Shown here piece by piece: positions 41,346 through 50,163 of a DNA stretch of 64,000 bases. The notes beneath the pieces are model-generated. The model was not told the DNA's origin, did not search any database, and worked only from the letters and a program-made list of their open reading frames with translations. Position 1 is the stretch's first letter, and the number at the start of each line of letters is the position of its first letter. The DNA comes from Ferrovibrio sp. MS7 (GTDB lineage: Bacteria; Pseudomonadota; Alphaproteobacteria; Ferrovibrionales; Ferrovibrionaceae), in contig NZ_JBBKBA010000001.1 of assembly GCF_038404985.1 (NCBI RefSeq), positions 2,198,001 through 2,262,000 of the forward strand. Reading direction: 5' to 3'. Position numbers and translations under genes: made by a program.

Positions 41346-43073
41346 ATGAGCGGCGATGCCGCCAAGGATATGCGTGCGGAGCGTGATCGCTTCGTCGCCT
41401 TCGCTTTCTCCGCCGCCGACCTGATGCTGGAAGTGGCCGAGGATGGCCGGGTCACCTATGCCTCTGGCGCCGGCAAGCATCTCATCGGCGTCGAGCCTGC
41501 CGACCTGATCGGGCGCCAGCTTGGCCCCCTGGTTGACGACAGCGACCGCCATTTCCTGCTCAATCTGCTCGCCTCGCTCGGTGTTGGCGGCCGCATCGAG
41601 CCGGTCACCATCCGGCTGGCTGGTTCTCCGGGCCGCGAGCCGGTGCTCTGCGTGCTGGGCGGCTGCTGCCTGCCGCGCAAGGAAGGCCGCTATTATCTCA
41701 CGCTGTCTGGCGCCCGCCTGCCGATGGCGGAAGCGGCGCTGCAGAACAAGCGCGATTACCAGACCGGTCTGCTCACGGCGGAAGATTTCGAGGAGCGCGC
41801 CTCCGACCGGCTGAAACTGGCCCGTGAACTCGGTTCGGAAGTGAAGATCACGCTGCTGGAGATCGTCGGCCTCAAGGATCTGGCCAAGGACCTGCCGCCG
41901 GAAACCCAGGCGGTGCTGATGGGCGATGTCGGTGCCTATCTGCGTTCCAAGTCGATTGGCGGCGATACGGCGGGCCGCATCGATGGCGAGAAATACTCGA
42001 TCCTGCATGCCGGCACGGTGGATCAGGCCGCGGTGGCCGACAAGGTGCGCCAGCTTGTCGCCAAGGCCAATCCGGCGGCGCAGGTGGCCCAGGCTTTGGG
42101 CGTGCAGGGCGCGACGCTGGAACTGCATGCCAAGGGCATGAGCGATGAGGATGCGGCGTCGGCCATGGCTTTCGCGGTGCAGCGTTTCGCACAGCAGGGT
42201 GCTGCCGGGCTGTCTTTCCGCAACACCGAGGAAAGCCTCAAGCTGCTGCTTTCGGAAACCGTGGCACAGGTGCGGGCGCTGCGCTCCACCATGAGCCAGA
42301 GCGATTTCCAGATGGTGTATCAGCCGATTGTCAGTCTGGCGGATCGCCGCATGCATCATTACGAGGCGCTGGTGCGTTTCGGCGACGACCAGTCGCCGTT
42401 CGAGACCATCCGCCTGGCGGAAGGCGTGCACATGATTGGCGAGTTCGATCTTGCCGTGGTGCAGCGGGTGATTGATCAGTTGCAGACGGCGCGCAAGACC
42501 GGGCAGCGGCCAGAGGTGGCGGTGAATCTTTCCGGCCATAGCCTGGAAAGCACCGTGTTCATGGCAGCGTTACGCGAATTGCTGGCGCCCGACCCGGATT
42601 TGCGCAAGCAGCTTATTTTCGAGATCACGGAATCGACCCAGATCACCGACCTGGTGCATGCCGGCAACGCCGTGCGCCAGTTACGCCAGGACGGCCATTC
42701 GGTCTGTCTCGATGATTTCGGTGCTGGCGCTGCGTCCTTCCCGTATCTGCAGGCGCTGGAAGTCGATTTCGTGAAGATCGACGGCGCCTATGTGAAGGCG
42801 CTGCAATCGCGCGAGAAGGAGCGCGACCGCGCCATCCTGCGCGGCATGGTCTGGCTATGCAAGGAATTGAAGATCGGCACCGTGGCCGAAATGATCGAAA
42901 CCGAGGACCAGGCCCGCCTGCTGCTGGATTTCGGCATCGATTACGGCCAGGGTTGGCTGTTCGGTAGGCCCGAGCCTGATACGTCAAGCTGGCTGCACCG
43001 GGATGCAATCCAGGCCGCTGCACCTGGCGGCAACCACCGCGACCCCAGCCAGTTCAGCCTGAAGCGGAAGTGA
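41346..43073 (+). CDS. EAL-domain phosphodiesterase with PAS-like and degenerate GGDEF domains
   Basis: 575 residues, soluble. The N-terminal 120 residues look PAS-like (FAFSAADLMLEVAEDGRVTYASGAGKHLIG). A GGDEF domain follows but the active site reads AGRIDGEKYSILH, so it should not make c-di-GMP. The EAL domain (about 310-560) keeps the catalytic residues: YEALVRF, VNLSG, FEITEST, CLDDFGAGAASFPYLQ, VKIDGAYVK, AEMIETEDQ and DYGQGWLFGRPEP, so it may hydrolyse c-di-GMP. AAGGA lies upstream of the chosen ATG; the frame is open further upstream into the fadD leader. Confidence 0.85.
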   Translation: MSGDAAKDMRAERDRFVAFAFSAADLMLEVAEDGRVTYASGAGKHLIGVEPADLIGRQLGPLVDDSDRHFLLNLLASLGVGGRIEPVTIRLAGSPGREPVLCVLGGCCLPRKEGRYYLTLSGARLPMAEAALQNKRDYQTGLLTAEDFEERASDRLKLARELGSEVKITLLEIVGLKDLAKDLPPETQAVLMGDVGAYLRSKSIGGDTAGRIDGEKYSILHAGTVDQAAVADKVRQLVAKANPAAQVAQALGVQGATLELHAKGMSDEDAASAMAFAVQRFAQQGAAGLSFRNTEESLKLLLSETVAQVRALRSTMSQSDFQMVYQPIVSLADRRMHHYEALVRFGDDQSPFETIRLAEGVHMIGEFDLAVVQRVIDQLQTARKTGQRPEVAVNLSGHSLESTVFMAALRELLAPDPDLRKQLIFEITESTQITDLVHAGNAVRQLRQDGHSVCLDDFGAGAASFPYLQALEVDFVKIDGAYVKALQSREKERDRAILRGMVWLCKELKIGTVAEMIETEDQARLLLDFGIDYGQGWLFGRPEPDTSSWLHRDAIQAAAPGGNHRDPSQFSLKRK

Positions 43074-43077
43074 CGTT

Positions 43078-44787
43078 TTATCTGCCTTGGCAAAAGGCGG
43101 AGAATGTCACGTCCTTGCCTTCGCAATTGGCAAGCTTATCGCTGCTGTTGAGCAGATTGGCCAGCACGCGGCCGACATTCTCGCGATAGATATCGCTATG
43201 CGAGCCGCCGCCGGTACGGTGGGTGTTGTATTTGATTGAATCCGAGGCATCGAGATAGAGCACGCGTGGCCGGCCTTTTTCTGGTGCCGGGGCCAATGCC
43301 GCGCAGGTTTGTCGGTTGCCGGCTTTATCAAGACAGGCGCCGTTCTCGTCCATTATGCCTTGGGCGAACAGCTCGCAATAGGCGGCTTCCTTGCTGCTGG
43401 CAAGGTAACCGTCATGCTGGCCGGCATAGGTACCGAAGAAAGCCAGGTTCACCGCCCCGTCACCTTTGGAAGCGGTCAGCACGACACGATTGAAGCCTGC
43501 CGCCAATTGGCGCGTCGGCGTTATGCAGCTATGGCGCCGGCCATCGCCATCGAACAGGCGGTCTATCTCGAAGGCACCTTGCAGGGCGAAGAAGATGTCC
43601 AGGCCGCCAGGACCGGCGGTCCGTTGGTTCGGGGTGAGGTAACGGGCACTGCGGGCTGACTGCGCCAGCAGCCGGGCGCCGAAGGAATGGCCGACGCCGA
43701 CGACTTTTAGCTCGACATCCTTTGCTTTCAGATCCCGTTTCAGATCGTCGTCAGTGACAATTTTGGCCAGCGCTTTGTTGATCAGGTAATTCGCTGGCCC
43801 GAAACCGACCTCGCGCGCATCGCTGGCCTTGATCGGAAAGCTGGCCAGTTTCGCCAGGGCATCGAAGCCGCCGACGGCGAGCAGGTTGCTCCAGTCCCAC
43901 AAGGATGGCCAGGTGAGAACGATCACCAGGGGGCGTATTTTGTGGGCCGCTTTGCAATAGTTGTCGTTGGGCACCGGGCAGCCTTCCACCGCGCGGGCGA
44001 ATTCATTGGCAATGGAGTTGAAGTTGCGCAGCGCCTCGAACTGGTCGGTGTTCCAGCCCATGGCGAAGACTAGCAGATGCGTGTAGGGCCGGTCGGTCTT
44101 GGCTGATTCCGCAATATCGGCCTTGGCGTAATCCGCCAGCCGGTCGAGGGCTTTCAGGCCATGCTCCCAGGCATGCACGGGGGCCGGCACATCCAGTGGA
44201 TTACCCTTCTCGGTTACGTTGATCGCTTTTCCATTGACGGCAGGGCAGGGGCGCGATGGCGCCGGCCCGGTCGCCTCAGGTTTCAAATCACCCCTTTTCT
44301 CATAGATCGAATAGAGGAAGCAGGCATCGATGCGGCCAGGCAGACTGCTGGTTACCGGGGTGCCATCGGGCTGTGGCGATTTGGCGCCGATGCTGGCATA
44401 GCGCAGGATTTGCGTGACAGTCATCGCCTTCGGTTCGCGGAACAACTTGCCGCGCAGATTCTGCAGGTCGTCTTCGTCATCCGCGTTGGCGGCGTGTTCA
44501 ATGAGATATTTGTTCACCACCGCCGGATCGGGACCGATGATGCTGCGGGAAATTTTTTCGATACCGACGACATAACCAGGGAAGTTCAGCGTCAGGCCGC
44601 TCGGGAAATGTACCGTGGGATGCAGGTTGCGGCTGAGGAAACTGTCGGCGTCGTAGACTTTCTCTTCTTTGACCAGCCGGTTTTCCGGGCCGTTGCAGCC
44701 GGCGAGGATCGCTGCCACCACGGTCCCGGCAATCAGGCCGCCGAGCGGCCTTGCGGCGCGATGTAATGTCCGTACTGCCCCGACCAT
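43078..44787 (-). CDS. large lipoprotein with alpha/beta-hydrolase core
   Basis: 569 residues. Lipobox ILAGC (Cys about 30) marks an exported lipoprotein. The core includes LVFAMGWNTDQFEALRNFNSIANEFARAV, LVIVLTWPSLWDWSN, and the nucleophile elbow VVGVGHSFGARLLAQSARS (GHSFG serine), so a lipase/esterase-type fold is likely. Cysteines near the C-terminus suggest disulfides. No named family is recognised. It converges on the EAL gene with four bases between stops. Confidence 0.7.
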   Translation of the reverse strand: MVGAVRTLHRAARPLGGLIAGTVVAAILAGCNGPENRLVKEEKVYDADSFLSRNLHPTVHFPSGLTLNFPGYVVGIEKISRSIIGPDPAVVNKYLIEHAANADDEDDLQNLRGKLFREPKAMTVTQILRYASIGAKSPQPDGTPVTSSLPGRIDACFLYSIYEKRGDLKPEATGPAPSRPCPAVNGKAINVTEKGNPLDVPAPVHAWEHGLKALDRLADYAKADIAESAKTDRPYTHLLVFAMGWNTDQFEALRNFNSIANEFARAVEGCPVPNDNYCKAAHKIRPLVIVLTWPSLWDWSNLLAVGGFDALAKLASFPIKASDAREVGFGPANYLINKALAKIVTDDDLKRDLKAKDVELKVVGVGHSFGARLLAQSARSARYLTPNQRTAGPGGLDIFFALQGAFEIDRLFDGDGRRHSCITPTRQLAAGFNRVVLTASKGDGAVNLAFFGTYAGQHDGYLASSKEAAYCELFAQGIMDENGACLDKAGNRQTCAALAPAPEKGRPRVLYLDASDSIKYNTHRTGGGSHSDIYRENVGRVLANLLNSSDKLANCEGKDVTFSAFCQGR

Positions 44788-44873
44788 GCCATGCCCCCAT
44801 GCATAACCGATGCGGGCATGATGTTCTCACTTATGCGAGTGAGTCCAGGGAAATATGCACTAAAATAGGGTAT

Positions 44874-45746
44874 TTAGCGCAATTCGACCTTGCCGTGGTC
44901 CAGGGCGACCAGGCCGCGTTCCTCCAGCCGGGCGCGGAAGGACACAGTGTTGCCGTCGCGCCAGATATCGGTGGCGATGGTCTCGCCGGGGAAGACCGGG
45001 GCGGTGAAGCGTGCCTCGATATGGGCTACCCGCGCCGGATCATGGTCGCAGGCACCTTTCACCACGGCGCGCACGGCATGGCCGTAGGTGCACAGCCCGT
45101 GCAGGATCGGACGCGGGAAGCCGGCGCCCTTGGCGAAATGCGGATCGGCATGCAACGGGTTGCGGTCGCCGCAGAGCCGGTAGAACAGCGCCTGGTTCGG
45201 CTGCGTCCTGGCGCTGATGGTGAGGTCCGGGGCGCGGTCCGGTACTGCATGCGGCTTGGGCGGCGGTGGCTGGTTCCCCGGCCCGCCGAAGCCGCCATCG
45301 CCGCGCGCGAACACGGTGGAGATCAGCGTGACCAGCAGTTCCTTGCTCGCCGCATCGCGGATCGCGGTTTCCACCAGCACCACGGCGCCCTTGCCGGCAC
45401 CCTTGTCATAGGCCTCCTTGATCCGTGTCTTGGAGAGGATGCGGCCTTCCGGCGCCAAAGGCTTATGCAGGGTGATGCGCTGCTCGCCATGCACCACCAT
45501 CATCATGTTGATACCGGAGGCAGCACCCCAGCTATCGTCCCAGCACAGCACCGTCGCCTGGCTCGGCAATGCCTTCAGCTTGGCCGTATAGGCGCCGTTC
45601 TCCACCACGAAGGGGAGTTCGTTTTCGTCCATCGGATCGACGCCCATGCCGACGCTCAAGGCATAGAGCATGCTGTCGCGCGTGGAGTAGGAGGCTTCCA
45701 GTTCCGGCAGCTCGAGGCCGAGCAATTGATCGTAGACAATCGTCAT
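44874..45746 (-). CDS. MaoC-family double hot-dog enoyl-CoA hydratase
   Basis: (R)-specific 2-enoyl-CoA hydratase type, 290 residues. The N-terminal half is a degenerate hot-dog (YALSVGMGVDPMDENELPFV); the C-terminal half carries the hydratase 2 motif NQALFYRLCGDRNPLHADPHFAKGAGFPRPILHGLCTYG (catalytic Asp of GDRNPLH and His of NPLH). This matches eukaryote-type MFE-2 hydratase 2 domains. AAGGAGG lies before the ATG. It diverges from the dienoyl-CoA isomerase-like gene. Confidence 0.9.
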   Translation of the reverse strand: MTIVYDQLLGLELPELEASYSTRDSMLYALSVGMGVDPMDENELPFVVENGAYTAKLKALPSQATVLCWDDSWGAASGINMMMVVHGEQRITLHKPLAPEGRILSKTRIKEAYDKGAGKGAVVLVETAIRDAASKELLVTLISTVFARGDGGFGGPGNQPPPPKPHAVPDRAPDLTISARTQPNQALFYRLCGDRNPLHADPHFAKGAGFPRPILHGLCTYGHAVRAVVKGACDHDPARVAHIEARFTAPVFPGETIATDIWRDGNTVSFRARLEERGLVALDHGKVELR

Positions 45747-45800
45747 GTTTCCTCCTTATTTAACGGCAAGTGTAAAGGCGGCTTGTCGACCTGACTAGGG

Positions 45801-45815
45801 TTGACGCAACGTCAA
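45801..45815. promoter_or_regulatory. palindromic operator candidate between divergent acyl-CoA genes
   Basis: TTGACG-CAA-CGTCAA, a perfect 15-bp palindrome 12 bases ahead of the isomerase-like gene start and 54 ahead of the MaoC gene. The ten-base word CGCAACGTCA recurs in the 47108-47259 gap (about 47168-47177). Confidence 0.5.
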
Positions 45816-45826
45816 GGGAGGAAGCC

Positions 45827-46678
45827 ATGAGCTACAGCACGTTCGATTTCAGCGTGACCGATCATGTCGCGCATATCGTGTTCAATCGGCCGGACAAGGC
45901 CAATGCCATGGTGCTGCCGTTCTGGCAGGAAATGGTGGATGTGTTCGCCGAAATTGATGACCGCCCGGATGTCCGCGTGGTGGTGATTTCCTCTACCGGC
46001 AAGCATTTCACCGGTGGACTCGACCTTTCCGCCTTCGCCGGCATCGCCGGTGACCTGATGAAGGGCGACCGTGGTCGGCTCGGCGAGCAATTCCGCCGCA
46101 CGGTTGCCGAGATGCAGGAAAGCTTCACCGTGATCGAGCGTTGCCGCGTGCCGGTGCTGGCGGCGATCCAGGGCGGTTGCGTCGGCGGCGGCGTCGACCT
46201 GATCTCGGCCTGTGACATGCGCTATTGCACCGACGATGCCTGGTTCTGCATCCAGGAAATCAATATCGGCATGACCGCCGATGTCGGCACGCTGCAGCGC
46301 CTGCCGCATCTGATGCCCTCGGGTCTGGTGCGCGAGCTGGCCTATAGCGGCCGCCGTTTCCAGGCCGCCGAAGCGCTGCAATGCGGCCTGGTGAACGCCT
46401 CGTTTGCCAATCACGGCCTGATGCTGGAAGAGGTGATGGCGCTGGCGCGCACCATTGCTTCGAAGTCACCGCTGGCGATCCACGGCACGAAGCAGATGCT
46501 GAACTACACCCGCGACCATAGCGTGGCCGATGCACTGGATTACATGCAGGTGTGGCAGGCGGGCATGTTCCTGACTGGCGACCTGCTGGAGCAGATCCAG
46601 GCCAACCAGGAAAAGCGCCCGGCGAAGTTCGACAATCTGATGCCGAACAAGAAGCTGGTGCAGCGCCGCCGCTACTAA
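45827..46678 (+). CDS. crotonase-family protein, delta(3,5)-delta(2,4)-dienoyl-CoA isomerase-like
   Basis: 283 residues, enoyl-CoA hydratase/isomerase fold. The oxyanion-hole blocks are GKHFTGGLDLSAFAG and AIQGGCVGGGVDLISACDMRYC. Catalytic acids match the ECH1 dienoyl-CoA isomerase type: Glu in FCIQEINIGMTADVG and Asp in TADVGTLQRLP. Such enzymes shift double bonds when unsaturated acids with odd-position bonds are degraded. GGGAGGAAGCC precedes the ATG. It forms part of the fatty-acid region. Confidence 0.88.
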   Translation: MSYSTFDFSVTDHVAHIVFNRPDKANAMVLPFWQEMVDVFAEIDDRPDVRVVVISSTGKHFTGGLDLSAFAGIAGDLMKGDRGRLGEQFRRTVAEMQESFTVIERCRVPVLAAIQGGCVGGGVDLISACDMRYCTDDAWFCIQEINIGMTADVGTLQRLPHLMPSGLVRELAYSGRRFQAAEALQCGLVNASFANHGLMLEEVMALARTIASKSPLAIHGTKQMLNYTRDHSVADALDYMQVWQAGMFLTGDLLEQIQANQEKRPAKFDNLMPNKKLVQRRRY

Positions 46679-46687
46679 GGTCTTGGG

Positions 46688-47107
46688 CTACTGGCCCAAT
46701 ATCTTCCAGATACCGTCGCAGACCATCACTTCGGCGCCGGCCACCGTCAGGCTGCCCTGGATGAAGACCAAGGAGCGGGTGCGGCGCACGATGCGGCCGC
46801 GCCCCTCCACCAGATCGCCTTCGCGCGCCGGGGCGACGAACTGGCTGTTGAGGCCGACAGTAACGCAGGCCTGGCGGTTGACGGCGTGATACACCGTCCG
46901 CCCCATGAACTGGTCGGCGAAGGTCATCAGCATGCCGCCATGTACCAGGTTGCGGGCATTGAGATGCTTGGGCTCGGCCAGGAAGGCATAGGCCCATTGC
47001 CCCTCCGCTTCCTGCCGTGACCAGAGCGGCCCGACCAGGCCGGTATATCCAGGGTTTTCCGGGTTGCGCTCGGGCTTCCAGCCATGCTGGCCGGGATCGA
47101 AAGTCAT
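46688..47107 (-). CDS. PaaI-family hot-dog thioesterase
   Basis: 139 residues, single hot-dog fold with FLAEPKHLNARNLVHGGMLMTFADQFMG (N...HGG...D catalytic pattern) and VTVGLNSQFVAPAREGDLVEGRGRIVRRTRSLVFIQG (in parts). Hydrolyses acyl-CoA thioesters. It converges on the isomerase-like gene (nine bases apart) and diverges from the first acyl-CoA dehydrogenase gene. Confidence 0.88.
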   Translation of the reverse strand: MTFDPGQHGWKPERNPENPGYTGLVGPLWSRQEAEGQWAYAFLAEPKHLNARNLVHGGMLMTFADQFMGRTVYHAVNRQACVTVGLNSQFVAPAREGDLVEGRGRIVRRTRSLVFIQGSLTVAGAEVMVCDGIWKILGQ

Positions 47108-47259
47108 CGGGGGCTCGCGTCTGTCTTGCTTGGGTTACTCCCTCTTTACGCCAAGCCGGCAGCTTTCCGCAACGTCACGCCCATTGCCAAGTGCTGCCGG
47201 GCCTTGCCTACCCGCCGGGGGCTTACTAACCTTTTCGCCAGAACAGGGGAGCAAGCGCC

Positions 47260-48453
47260 ATGAATTTGGACCTGACGCCGGAAGAGCGTGCTTTCCGCGA
47301 CGAGGTGCGGGCCTTCATTCGCGAAAATCTGCCGGCCGACCTGGCCGAGCGCAATCGCCGCTCGGTGCATCTGGCCAAGGCTGATTATGTGCAATGGCAT
47401 CGCGAGCTCTACAAGCGCGGTTGGGGTGCGCCGGGCTGGCCGGTGGAGTATGGCGGGCCAGGCTGGTCGCCGGTGCAGCGCTATATCTTCGATGAGGAAA
47501 GCGCCATCGCCGATGCACCGCCGCTGCTGCCTTTCGGCATCGCCATGGTCGGGCCGGTGATCTACACCTTCGGCACGCCGGAGCAAAAAGCCTATTACCT
47601 GCCGCGCATCCTGAGCATGGAAGACTGGTGGTGCCAGGGCTATTCCGAGCCGGGCTCCGGCTCCGATCTCGCCTCACTGCGCACCAAGGCGGAAAGCGAC
47701 GGCGACCATTACATCGTCAACGGCCACAAGATCTGGACCACCCAGGCGCATTACGCGGACATGATGTTCTGCCTGGTGCGCACCGATCCCACGGCCAAGC
47801 CGCAGGAAGGCATTTCCTTCCTGCTGATCGACATGAAAACGCCCGGCATCACGGTGCGGCCGATCATCTCGATCGATGAGGGCCATGGCGTGAACGAGGT
47901 TTTCCTCGACAATGTGCGGGTACCGAAGAAGAACCTGATCGGCAAGGAGGGCAAGGGCTGGACCTATGCCAAGTTCCTGCTCGGCAACGAGCGTACCACC
48001 ATTGCCGAGGTGGCGACCTCGAAACAGCGCCTGCGCCGCCTGAAGGAAATCGCCCGCGCCGAATCCGCCACGCTTGGCGGCGCGCTGCTCGATGATGCGG
48101 ATTTCAGCGCCAAGGTTGCTGCGGTGGAAATCGAATTGCTGGCGCTGGAATATACCAATCTGCGCGTGCTGGCAGCCGAGACTGCCGGCAAGGGGCCGGG
48201 GCCGGAAGCCAGCATGCTGAAAATCCGTGGTTCGGAAATCCAGCAGACCATCACGGAACTGGCCTGCGAGGCGCTGGGCTACTATGCCTCGCCCTACGAG
48301 CATTACCCGGATGGCACCAACCAGCCGCCGGTTGGCCCCGACTACGCCCAGGGCCGCATGGAAAGCTACCTCTATTACCGTGCCACCACGATCTATGGCG
48401 GCTCGAACGAAATCCAGCGCAACATCATCGCCAAGATGGTGCTGGGCCTCTGA
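47260..48453 (+). CDS. acyl-CoA dehydrogenase family protein
   Basis: FAD enzyme for the first step of beta-oxidation. 397 residues. Blocks: QGYSEPGSGSDLASLRTKAESDGDHYIVNGHKIWTTQAHYADMM (in parts: GYSEPGSGSDLASL, GHKIWTTQAHYAD), ERTTIAEVATSKQRL and the C-terminal YLYYRATTIYGGSNEIQRNIIAKMVLGL. It starts a two-gene unit with the next dehydrogenase 18 bp downstream, the arrangement often seen for heteromeric dehydrogenases acting on unusual acyl chains. Confidence 0.93.
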   Translation: MNLDLTPEERAFRDEVRAFIRENLPADLAERNRRSVHLAKADYVQWHRELYKRGWGAPGWPVEYGGPGWSPVQRYIFDEESAIADAPPLLPFGIAMVGPVIYTFGTPEQKAYYLPRILSMEDWWCQGYSEPGSGSDLASLRTKAESDGDHYIVNGHKIWTTQAHYADMMFCLVRTDPTAKPQEGISFLLIDMKTPGITVRPIISIDEGHGVNEVFLDNVRVPKKNLIGKEGKGWTYAKFLLGNERTTIAEVATSKQRLRRLKEIARAESATLGGALLDDADFSAKVAAVEIELLALEYTNLRVLAAETAGKGPGPEASMLKIRGSEIQQTITELACEALGYYASPYEHYPDGTNQPPVGPDYAQGRMESYLYYRATTIYGGSNEIQRNIIAKMVLGL

Positions 48454-48471
48454 CCGAAGGAAATACTGACC

Positions 48472-49608
48472 ATGGATTTTCAGCTCAACGACGAACAGAA
48501 GCTGCTGGCCGATAGCCTGGAGGGCTGGCTGCGCAAGGAATATTCCTTCGAGCATTGGCGCAAGCTGGTGAAGACCGACCTCGGCTATTCGGAAGCCAAC
48601 TGGGCGCATTTCGCTGAAATGGGCTGGCTGGGCGTGGCGCTGCCGGAAGGTCACGGCGGGCTGGGCGGCTCGGCCGTGGAAACCATGGTGATCGCCGAGC
48701 GGTTCGGCGGCGCCATGGTCGCCGAGCCGTATTACTCCAGTGTCATCCTCGGCGGCGGCCTGGTGGTGGCTGCCGGCAATCAGGCACAGCAGGCGGAAAT
48801 CCTGCCCAAGCTTGGTGAAGGCAAGGTCAAGCTCGCTTTTGCGTATGCTGAACACGGTGCGCGCTTCGCGCTCAACGACGTCTCGACCAAGGCGGCGAAG
48901 AGCGGCAGCGGCTACACGCTTTCGGGCAAGAAGATCGTGGTGGCGGATGCGCCGAGCGCCGATCTGCTGATCGTGCTGGCGCGCACGGCGGGTGGCCGCA
49001 CTGATGCCAAGGGCCTCGGCCTGTTCTTGGTCGACAACAAGGCCAAGGGCGTCAATCGCCAGGATTACCGCACGGTGGATAATCGCCGGGCTTCCGACAT
49101 CGTGTTCGAGAATGCCCCAGCCATTGCGCTCGGCGATGCCGAGAATGCGCTGCCGGTCGTGGAAAGCGTGATGGATCAGGCGCTGGCCTATCTCGCCGCC
49201 GAGGCCGTTGGCGCGATGCAGAATCTCTACGAAACGACGCTGGCCTACCTCAAGACGCGCAAGCAGTTCGGCCGTGCCATCGGTGAGTTCCAGGTGCTGC
49301 AGCACCGCATGGTGGATATGATGATCCATGTCGAGCAGTCGCGCTCGCTGGCGCTCTACGCCACCCTGGCGCTGGGGCTTTCGGCCAATGAACGCGCCAA
49401 GGCTGCCGCCGCCGCCAAGGTGCAGGTCGGCAAGTCCGGCAAATGGGTCGGGCAGCAGGCAGTGCAACTGCATGGCGGCATGGGCATGACCGACGAACTC
49501 ACCGTCGGCCATTACATGAAGCGCCTGATGCAGATCGACACGGCTTTCGGCCATGCCGATCACCACCAGCGCCGTTTCGCCGCGCTCAGCAACGCCGAAG
49601 CGGCTTGA
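48472..49608 (+). CDS. acyl-CoA dehydrogenase family protein (partner)
   Basis: 378 residues, same superfamily but more divergent: FAEMGWLGVALPEGHGGLGGSAVETMVIAERFGGAMVAEPY, AFAYAEHGARFALNDVSTKA in place of the canonical Y-x-x-TE-x-x-GSD, and YLKTRKQFGRAIGEFQVLQHRMVDMMIHVEQSRS with VQLHGGMGMTDELTVGHYMKRL near the C-terminus (all in parts). The weak FAD/substrate motif suggests it functions with the preceding gene as a heteromer. A strong terminator follows. Confidence 0.9.
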   Translation: MDFQLNDEQKLLADSLEGWLRKEYSFEHWRKLVKTDLGYSEANWAHFAEMGWLGVALPEGHGGLGGSAVETMVIAERFGGAMVAEPYYSSVILGGGLVVAAGNQAQQAEILPKLGEGKVKLAFAYAEHGARFALNDVSTKAAKSGSGYTLSGKKIVVADAPSADLLIVLARTAGGRTDAKGLGLFLVDNKAKGVNRQDYRTVDNRRASDIVFENAPAIALGDAENALPVVESVMDQALAYLAAEAVGAMQNLYETTLAYLKTRKQFGRAIGEFQVLQHRMVDMMIHVEQSRSLALYATLALGLSANERAKAAAAAKVQVGKSGKWVGQQAVQLHGGMGMTDELTVGHYMKRLMQIDTAFGHADHHQRRFAALSNAEAA

Positions 49609-49622
49609 TCGTCGCTAAACAC

Positions 49623-49659
49623 AAAAGCCCCGGCGGTGCTGCCACCGCCGGGGCTTTTT
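49623..49659. terminator. bidirectional intrinsic terminator
   Basis: AAAAGCCCCGGCGGTG (49623-49638), CTGC loop, CACCGCCGGGGCTTTTT: a 16-bp stem between convergent genes. Confidence 0.92.
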
Positions 49660-49671
49660 CATGGCCGCAGC

Positions 49672-50031
49672 TTACATTGCGACCAGGGTCTTGAATCCAC
49701 CGCAGCTCATCTTCTTGACGTCGAACGGCATGTTGCCGGGATCGCAGCTATTGGCGATGCGCGGGTCCTTCATCACCTTGGCATTGATGCGCTTCCGGTC
49801 GGCCTTGGATTTGTAGAGGATCCAGGAGAACACCACTGTCTCGTTCTTCTTCAGCTTCAGCAGCTTCGGATAGGGCAGGCCGAACGGTATGGCGAGATCG
49901 TCGCCGATACATTCGCGGTAATCCAGCGCGCCGTATTCCTTCCACACCTTGCCGGCGAGCTTCGCCAGCTTCTTGTAGGCGGGGAGTTTCTTGGTCGGCA
50001 CGATCAGCAGAAAGCCATCGACGTAACTCAT
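49672..50031 (-). CDS. DUF1428 family protein
   Basis: 119 residues starting MSYVDGFLLIVPTKKLPAYKKLAK, the family's fixed N-terminus, with EYGALDYRECIGDDL and VVFSWILYKSKADRKRINAKVMKDPR. AAGGAGCAACGCA before the ATG confirms the start; a longer in-frame extension upstream crosses a tandem repeat and is not coding. The fold is a dimeric alpha/beta ferredoxin-like barrel; function unknown. It diverges from a marR gene, which may regulate it. Confidence 0.88.
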   Translation of the reverse strand: MSYVDGFLLIVPTKKLPAYKKLAKLAGKVWKEYGALDYRECIGDDLAIPFGLPYPKLLKLKKNETVVFSWILYKSKADRKRINAKVMKDPRIANSCDPGNMPFDVKKMSCGGFKTLVAM

Positions 50032-50053
50032 TGCGTTGCTCCTTGGTGTTTTT

Positions 50054-50091
50054 GTTTTGACGGGGTGTTTTCGTTTTGATGGGGCGTTTTC
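50054..50091. repeat. two-copy 19-bp tandem repeat
   Basis: GTTTTGACGGGGTGTTTTC and GTTTTGATGGGGCGTTTTC are adjacent at 50054 and 50073, in the leader of the DUF1428 gene. Confidence 0.8.
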
Positions 50092-50128
50092 GTTATAAGT
50101 GAAGCAAGCGGGCTGCCCTAGTTGTCGC

Positions 50129-50157
50129 TTGACTATATATGTTGATATCAACATAGT
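50129..50157 (+). promoter_or_regulatory. marR promoter with 18-bp palindromic operator
   Basis: TTGACT (50129-50134), 17-base spacer, CATAGT (50152-50157). A perfect palindrome with half TATGTTGAT covers 50138-50155, between and over the -10. Initiation would be at or just before the ATG at 50164, so the transcript is leaderless or nearly so. A dimeric MarR bound here would block its own promoter. Confidence 0.65.
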
Positions 50158-50163
50158 CACTGC

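Noticed and set aside
50032-50160. N-terminal extension of the DUF1428 protein
   Set aside because: The extension translates a 19-bp tandem repeat and the marR operator, while MSYVDGF at 50031 is the family's fixed start with AAGGAG upstream.
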